A DNA stretch of 64,000 bases, taken from contig JAQTXH010000008.1 of assembly GCA_028688905.1 (NCBI GenBank), forward strand, positions 33,156 through 97,155. The letters are read 5' to 3'. Source of the DNA: Acidiphilium sp. (GTDB lineage Bacteria > Pseudomonadota > Alphaproteobacteria > Acetobacterales > Acetobacteraceae). A model generated the notes under the pieces. That model did not search any database, was not told the origin of the DNA, and saw only the letters and a list, made by a program, of their open reading frames with translations. The stretch's first letter is position 1, and each line of letters begins with the position of its first letter. This document shows positions 59,010-64,000 of this stretch, piece by piece. The position numbers were made by a program, and so were the translations under genes.

Positions 59010-59915
59010 ATGGATTCTAAAATGACAACGCAGAATCGAAAACTGGAGATCACCAAAAAAGAGGCCCGCACGTTCGCCTTCGGCGAGTCCAAGATCAGGG
59101 CATTCGAGGAAGATGGGATTTTGTGGATGGCAGCCAAAGAGGTTTGCAAAATTCTGGGCCACTCCAATGTGTCTGTCTTCCTTGATATGCTGGAACCTGA
59201 CGAACGGCGGCTTGAAGTCATGCCGACACGCAACGGCCCGACGAAGATTAACTTCCTGAGCGAGAGCGGACTCTATAAGGCGATTTTCAACAGTCAGGTT
59301 CCAAAAGCGGTCGAATTCAAGAGGTGGGTAACCCGTACGGTGCTGCCGGAGATCCGCAAGACCGGGCAGTTCAAAGGTCACACCCACAGGGAAGATCCCA
59401 TGGAAATCGAGGACATCATTCGGATGATGCTCGTTGGCCGTGAAGACGGCATGTATATCGCGACGATGATCAACGGTACGTTCGAAGTCAACAAGTGGGA
59501 CAAACACGTCTTTCTGACCGGCCACCAGCGTCTGGTTTTCGATATGCTGACCCTGTTCTTTACTCGGGCCTTTCTCAACTACTGCGATGATGGCATACTG
59601 AAATACGTGCCGAAGGACAGCCCCGTCCTCCCGTATCTGAGAGAATTCGACTGGGTTCTCGGTTGCTTTCTCCTGCCAGCGCTTCACGATCTCACCGAAA
59701 ACGCCGTTTTGCCGGCGCGGGAAATGGTGAAAGAACGCGAAGCCCGGGCCGCGGGCGCGCTGCTTGCCAAGCCGGGAGAAGCGCCCAGTGTGGTTCGGCT
59801 GAAACAATCTGGCTTCATCACCGATGATGGCAAGGGCGGCTACGCGCTGAATGTGGCGCGTCTGGAAGAGTATGCGGGCTTCTCGCCTACCGCCTTCAAA
59901 AGGTTGAACATCTGA
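59010..59915 (+). CDS. Bro-N domain (phage antirepressor-like) protein
   Basis: 301 residues. The Bro-N domain is clear: RTFAFGESKIRAFEEDGILW, MAAKEVCKILGHSNVSVFLD, TKINFLSESGLYKAIFNSQV and PKAVEFKRWVTRTVLPEIRK. A C-terminal domain of about 180 residues follows, unlike the usual KilA-C/ANT (HVFLTGHQRLVFDMLTLFFT and FLLPALHDLTENAVLPAREM). Bro-N proteins bind DNA and control gene expression in phages. Here it probably regulates the relaxase operon. Start 59010 or 59022; neither has a strong ribosome site. Coupled by TGATG to the next gene. Confidence 0.8.
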   Translation: MDSKMTTQNRKLEITKKEARTFAFGESKIRAFEEDGILWMAAKEVCKILGHSNVSVFLDMLEPDERRLEVMPTRNGPTKINFLSESGLYKAIFNSQVPKAVEFKRWVTRTVLPEIRKTGQFKGHTHREDPMEIEDIIRMMLVGREDGMYIATMINGTFEVNKWDKHVFLTGHQRLVFDMLTLFFTRAFLNYCDDGILKYVPKDSPVLPYLREFDWVLGCFLLPALHDLTENAVLPAREMVKEREARAAGALLAKPGEAPSVVRLKQSGFITDDGKGGYALNVARLEEYAGFSPTAFKRLNI

Positions 59916-60226
59916 TGAACGCGGAACAAGCCGGCGGCACCATCCCGCCGGTTCAACCAGCAAAACCCGACGATTTGACGTCTGTTTTGCTCCGCATGGA
60001 CAAGCGCCAGCAACAGCACGGCGAAATCCTGATCGAGATCCTCAAGTTACTTCGACCGTCAGACGACAAGAACAGTCCCAGCGATCTGGTCAAGGAACTG
60101 ATCGGCCGGATCGACCGGCAAACCGCAATGATCCGCTCGCTCCTTGTCGCCATCGCCCAGCTCGGCAAAGATCTGCCCGACACCGTCGTCCGCATGCTTC
60201 ATGAAACTTCGGATGAGTCAGGATGA
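59915..60226 (+). CDS. Small coiled-coil protein upstream of relaxase
   Basis: 103 residues: a Pro-rich start (MNAEQAGGTIPPVQPAKPDD), then helical LLRMDKRQQQHGEILIEILK, DLVKELIGRIDRQTAMIRSL and LVAIAQLGKDLPDTVVRML. The layout resembles small accessory proteins encoded just before relaxases (relaxosome or mobilisation helpers). Start shares a base with the Bro-N stop (TGATG). The relaxase gene begins 40 bases downstream. Role is inference. Confidence 0.6.
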   Translation: MNAEQAGGTIPPVQPAKPDDLTSVLLRMDKRQQQHGEILIEILKLLRPSDDKNSPSDLVKELIGRIDRQTAMIRSLLVAIAQLGKDLPDTVVRMLHETSDESG

Positions 60227-60265
60227 ATCAATGGTTCTGTCTGGAGCAATGAGACATCCCCCCTC

Positions 60266-63200
60266 ATGATGTCATTCCGCAAAATCATGGCTATGAGCAA
60301 CGGCCAGTTGATCATGCGTTACTTCACCGAAAACAGCCCGGATCAACCACTCCAGAGCCTCGAGGATCTTCGCGATCAGGTCGATAGCGGCGGTCGAATG
60401 ACCAACTACTACACAGGCCGGAATACCAAAGCCTACTGGCGTGAAGATATGTCCCCGGAGATCGCCGCAGCTCTCGGGATCAACTTGTTCGACAATCCGA
60501 AAGGCGATGCCCTGGCTAATCTGTTCGAGGGCAAACGAGCCGATTCCGGAGAAGCCTGGGCCGGACAAAAACGCGATATCAGCGGCTATGATCTGACCAT
60601 CGCGCCTCATAAATCAGTCACCCTGGCAGCCGAATTCGGCACGACGCCCGCCGAGGCCGAAGCTGTCCGCTACGCGATCATGCTCGCCAACGACGACACC
60701 ATGCGCTACGTCGCCCGCGAACTCGGTTGGGCACGCAAAGGTAAGGGCGGTACGGAAGGTGCCGATCCCGGCGATGTCGCCTGGGTCTCGTTCTATCATC
60801 ACACCGCACGACCGACCGTTCACGTGGAAGACAAGACCAAAGGCGTCACCTACCTCGCGGATGTGCCAATCCCCGGCGATCCACATGAGCACATCCACAA
60901 TGTCCTGATGAATTTCGTGCTGACCGAAGATGGCCGACCAGGTTCCTTGGATACCTTTCGCCTCCACAACCGGGTTCACGAATTTGGCGCGTATTTCCAG
61001 GCCCGACTTGCCCAGTACCTGCGCGACCTCGGCTTCGAAACAAAGCTGGACGCCCGCGAGCAGGCCGTCGCCATCGCCGGCATCCCAGAAATCGCGGTCG
61101 ATGCCTTCTCCAAAGGCCGAAAATCCGTCGAACGCAACGCCAAAGCCTATGCCGCAAGCAAGGGTGAGGATTGGGAAAGCATGCCGGCGGAACGGAAATA
61201 CGCCATCCTGCAGGCAGCCGAATTCACCGCCCGGTTGAAAAAGACCAGCGATGCCGATGACCGAGCCTCCTGGCGCGCCCAGGCCGAAGCGATCGGATGG
61301 ACCCCCCAGACATTGATGGACCCCGATCGCGCTGCGTCCATGGTCAGCGCCGATGAACGCCACGAACGCGCCTATGCCTTTGCCGCCCGGCACTTGGCCG
61401 AAGAATTCCGAACCGCTGCGGTGATCGACTATGACAAACTTCGGGTCCACGCCGCACGGGGATTTATCGAGACCGGAATCAAGGGGCCACGCGATATCGA
61501 CCACGTCGTCGATCTGCTGAAACAACGCGGCATTGAAGTCAACGGCCAGCGATCGGATCTGATCATCGGCCGCGAAGCACAAAAAATCGACGAGGACGCC
61601 AAGGCATCTCCGGTCAGGGTCACCCACACCGAACAGCTGCGTCTCGAGCAATCTCTGATGTCGCGTGCCCGGCGTGCCGCAGAAAGCCGGAAAGGCGCAC
61701 TGACTCCCGATGCCATCCGCCGAGCCATCGCACAATCCGATATGGATCTGACCAGTGAACCCGGGCAGGCCCAGGCCCAGATCGCCGCCATCCACGCTTT
61801 GGGTTCCGGTGGCGACCTGTCCGTGCTGATCGGCGTCGCCGGCGCGGGTAAAACGACCCTCCTCGCGCCCCTCGTACAGGCCTATCAGGAAGACGGCCGG
61901 TCGGTATTCGGCGTGGCGACAGCATGGCGGCAGGCTGACGCCCTCGCCGATGCCGGCATCGCCCCGAAATTCGATGCGGAAGGACGGGCCACTGCCGGGC
62001 GGATGGCGCTGACACCGTTTCTGAATGCGGTCGACCGAGGCGACCTGGTCATCAATGACAAATCGGTGCTGATCCTCGATGAAATCAGCCAGATCGGTCC
62101 CAAACCCTTTCTGAAGCTGCTCGAACTCCAGGCCCGCACCGGCATGGTGATCAAGGGGATTGGCGACCCCCAACAAGTCCAGACGATCGACGCCGGCAAC
62201 ACGATCAAGCTATTAACCCAGGTCCTGCCCGAAAACAGCCTACCCTATATCGAAACCACGGTCCGCCAGGACACTATCCGCCAACGTGAAATCGCGACGA
62301 TGTTCCGCCGCGGCGAGGCGGAGCAAGCGTTGGAAATGAAACGCGAGGATGGTTCCGCGAAACTGGTCGGTGGGGATTACGATCAGGTGGTCCAACGGAT
62401 CGCCGATCTCTATCTCGAAAGACGCGACGTGCTGCGAGTGGCGGGCGCACGGCGCGGAATTACGATCTCAGCCTTGACGAATGAAGATGCCGGCAATATC
62501 AGTCGCGCGGTGCGCGACCGGCTGAAAATGCGGGGCGAGATTGGCCAGGACGAGATCGTCGTACCGGCAATCATGCCATCCGGTGACCGACACACCGAGC
62601 ATCATGACCTGCCGATCGCCACCGGAGACAAACTGCGATTGTTTCGCAGAGTCCGCGGGACGCCCATCTCCTCGCCAGATGCGAACGGCAAATACCGAAC
62701 CCCCATCGCAATCGGCAATAACGGAACCATTGTCACCGTGCTCGAACGCCGTGAAGACGGCCTCGTGTTGGAGGGGGTGAAAAATCGCCGGGCTTTTGTA
62801 TCCTGGGATCGGTTGAAGGACGAGAAGACCGGCCGGATCCTGCTTGGCCATGGTCATGCACTGACAATCGACAGCGCGCAGGGGGTTACCTCCGATGAGC
62901 ACATCAATGCCCTGCCCCGTGGAAGTAGTAGTATCACGGCATTCAAGGCCTACACGGCAGAGAGCCGTCACGTCCGGCGTTCGTACACCATGATATCCGA
63001 AGCTTCCGTCCTCGAATCCGTGAAAATGAGCCGCGCATTGGGGGATAATTCACCCATCACTGTCGAACATCTCTGGGAGCGGGTCGCTAAGGACATGGCG
63101 AATCGGCCAGAAAAAGCCAATGCCCATGACGTGCGGGCCGATGATGACGCCGACCGAGACGCAAAGGAGATCATGAATTTGATCAAGCTTCGTCATGGCA

Positions 63201-63460
63201 TGCAGCGCGCCGAGCACCAAGGTCAGCAAGTCGGCAAAAAACTGCGTTCCCAGCGCAACGCAGAAGCCGTCATCGCGGCGCTACGACAGCATGCGCGAGA
63301 TGCCCTGGACCGGCAGGAACGTCTTGGAAATGATATCAAAACCAGATTCGTGCCAACAATCACTGAATTGGCCACTGAAGCAAAACATCTTGACACATTG
63401 ATCAAAACCACTCGCTTCAACCCACTCATCACCCCGCAACCCGGCCCCGACCCCGGTTAA
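60266..63460 (+). CDS. MobF-family conjugative relaxase/helicase (TrwC/TraI-like)
   Basis: 1064 residues. The N-terminal relaxase domain has Tyr residues in MTNYYTGRNTKAYWRE, SGYDLTIAPHKSVTLAAEFG, and the metal-binding triad in DPHEHIHNVLMN (His-x-His-x-His). The C-terminal RecD-like helicase has Walker A VLIGVAGAGKTTLLAPLVQA, Walker B VLILDEISQIGPK, GIGDPQQVQTIDAG and a late SAQGVTSDEHINALPRG motif. It nicks oriT, stays on the 5' end and unwinds the plasmid for transfer. The first ATG has no good ribosome site, and the ATG at 60287 is an alternative start. Length is in the normal range for the family. No coupling protein or type IV secretion genes are in the window. Confidence 0.93.
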   Translation: MMSFRKIMAMSNGQLIMRYFTENSPDQPLQSLEDLRDQVDSGGRMTNYYTGRNTKAYWREDMSPEIAAALGINLFDNPKGDALANLFEGKRADSGEAWAGQKRDISGYDLTIAPHKSVTLAAEFGTTPAEAEAVRYAIMLANDDTMRYVARELGWARKGKGGTEGADPGDVAWVSFYHHTARPTVHVEDKTKGVTYLADVPIPGDPHEHIHNVLMNFVLTEDGRPGSLDTFRLHNRVHEFGAYFQARLAQYLRDLGFETKLDAREQAVAIAGIPEIAVDAFSKGRKSVERNAKAYAASKGEDWESMPAERKYAILQAAEFTARLKKTSDADDRASWRAQAEAIGWTPQTLMDPDRAASMVSADERHERAYAFAARHLAEEFRTAAVIDYDKLRVHAARGFIETGIKGPRDIDHVVDLLKQRGIEVNGQRSDLIIGREAQKIDEDAKASPVRVTHTEQLRLEQSLMSRARRAAESRKGALTPDAIRRAIAQSDMDLTSEPGQAQAQIAAIHALGSGGDLSVLIGVAGAGKTTLLAPLVQAYQEDGRSVFGVATAWRQADALADAGIAPKFDAEGRATAGRMALTPFLNAVDRGDLVINDKSVLILDEISQIGPKPFLKLLELQARTGMVIKGIGDPQQVQTIDAGNTIKLLTQVLPENSLPYIETTVRQDTIRQREIATMFRRGEAEQALEMKREDGSAKLVGGDYDQVVQRIADLYLERRDVLRVAGARRGITISALTNEDAGNISRAVRDRLKMRGEIGQDEIVVPAIMPSGDRHTEHHDLPIATGDKLRLFRRVRGTPISSPDANGKYRTPIAIGNNGTIVTVLERREDGLVLEGVKNRRAFVSWDRLKDEKTGRILLGHGHALTIDSAQGVTSDEHINALPRGSSSITAFKAYTAESRHVRRSYTMISEASVLESVKMSRALGDNSPITVEHLWERVAKDMANRPEKANAHDVRADDDADRDAKEIMNLIKLRHGMQRAEHQGQQVGKKLRSQRNAEAVIAALRQHARDALDRQERLGNDIKTRFVPTITELATEAKHLDTLIKTTRFNPLITPQPGPDPG

Positions 63461-63539
63461 TGTTGCGCACCGATCCAGTTGATGCGCGATTTCATTGCCG
63501 ATTTCTGCTCAAATTTCGACCGACATGGTATCGATCCTT

Positions 63540-63955
63540 CTATCGTTTGATTTCTATCTTCAGGCTCGGGTCGGTTTCGATCGTATCGATGATCTCATTG
63601 TATCGCGTAATCAGGTCGATGACGGCGACCTTTCTGCCGTCCGGTTCGAATTTGCCGAGTTCATACAGATTAAGGGCGACGAACTGTTCTATCTCGAAGA
63701 TATCCAATCGATCCGCTATGCCCTCATTTTCCGCGAGAACGTCAGCCGCACCGGCTCCGCGACTGTTGGTCACGATGATCGATCGATATCCATCATCGAT
63801 GTTCTGTCGGCATTTGAATATCAGCGATTCGGTCGGTGCGGTCGTGATGTGAATGGCGACGTCTCCCAATAGGTGTAGCGGCTTGCAATGATGATCGTCT
63901 GGACGCGCAATAAAGAGGCGTTTCGCGCTCGGATTAAGTGAGACATTCGCGGTCG
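63540..63955 (-). CDS. DUF4928-family protein, C-terminal part (restriction-system associated)
   Basis: The minus-strand frame ending at 63540 reads GDVAIHITTAPTESLIFKCR, QNIDDGYRSIIVTNSRGAGA, ADVLAENEGIADRLDIFEIE, QFVALNLYELGKFEPDG and RYNEIIDTIETDPSLKIEIK. These are the conserved C-terminal blocks of DUF4928 proteins, found with type II restriction-modification genes. The frame stays open upstream to a TGA near 63955 (with NPSAKRLFIARPDDHHCKPL), so the N-terminus is either out of frame or in a disrupted gene continuing past the window. The TTG at 63869 is only a formal start. Opposite + frames are shadows. Confidence 0.65.
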
Positions 63956-64000
63956 ACGGTCACAGGCTCGTTGAGACGCAAATCACAATCCGTGCGACGG

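Noticed and set aside
1..64000. rRNA, tRNA or complete type IV secretion genes
   Set aside because: None was recognised on either strand; short tRNA-like folds could be missed without a search tool.

Overview
The window is about 64 kb of high-GC alphaproteobacterial DNA that reads as part of a large conjugative plasmid. Codon use, the insertion-sequence types (IS5, IS21 and IS1595 families), DUF6878/DUF6915/DUF2958-type plasmid proteins and the MobF relaxase fit an acidophilic Acetobacteraceae host such as Acidiphilium; that assignment is inference. No replication initiator and no ParA partner for the ParB-like protein were seen.

Region 1 (1-20.5 kb) is a patchwork of accessory genes and debris. 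It holds a two-component system (1050-3187) divergent from a Gly/Met-rich Spy-like periplasmic protein, a frameshifted SNF2 helicase with a WGR-domain partner, a HEAT-repeat pseudogene, a complete IS1595-type element and fragments of IS5, IS21 and IS1595 elements. A MpaB-like oxygenase follows, then a decayed type VI secretion cargo block (PAAR, DUF4123, possible effector and immunity genes), a ParE-type toxin-antitoxin pair, a serine recombinase beheaded by an IS, a penicillin-binding-protein tail, a glycosyltransferase broken by an in-frame TAG, an FkbM methyltransferase and a YjbQ fragment.

Region 2 (20.5-58.5 kb) is an orderly array of about 45 genes, nearly all on the + strand. Many are small plasmid orphans. 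The recognisable ones act on incoming or single-stranded DNA or counter host defence: HerA-like ATPase, seven-repeat Myb/SANT protein, ArdC antirestriction protein, PAPS-reductase/DndC-like protein, a 1750-residue N6-methylase/helicase, ParB-like protein, two SSBs, a Mom-like DNA-modification protein, DUF3991/Toprim protein, SRAP (HMCES-like) protein and ProQ/FinO protein. Fourteen units are preceded by long GC-rich leaders with nested inverted repeats, most ending in a small hairpin just before the Shine-Dalgarno sequence.

Region 3 (58.5-64 kb) has a 500-base AT-richer segment full of short palindromes and direct repeats (candidate oriT or operator region), a Bro-N protein, a small coiled-coil protein, a 1064-residue MobF relaxase/helicase, and part of a DUF4928 (restriction-system) protein running off the right edge.

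Reading the whole: if oriT lies near 58.5-59.0 kb, the array to its left would be the leading region, entering the recipient first, and its + strand genes would use the transferred strand as template. The repeated folded leaders are then good candidates for single-strand promoters (Frpo-like) or a structured-RNA leader family. This is the most interesting system in the window.
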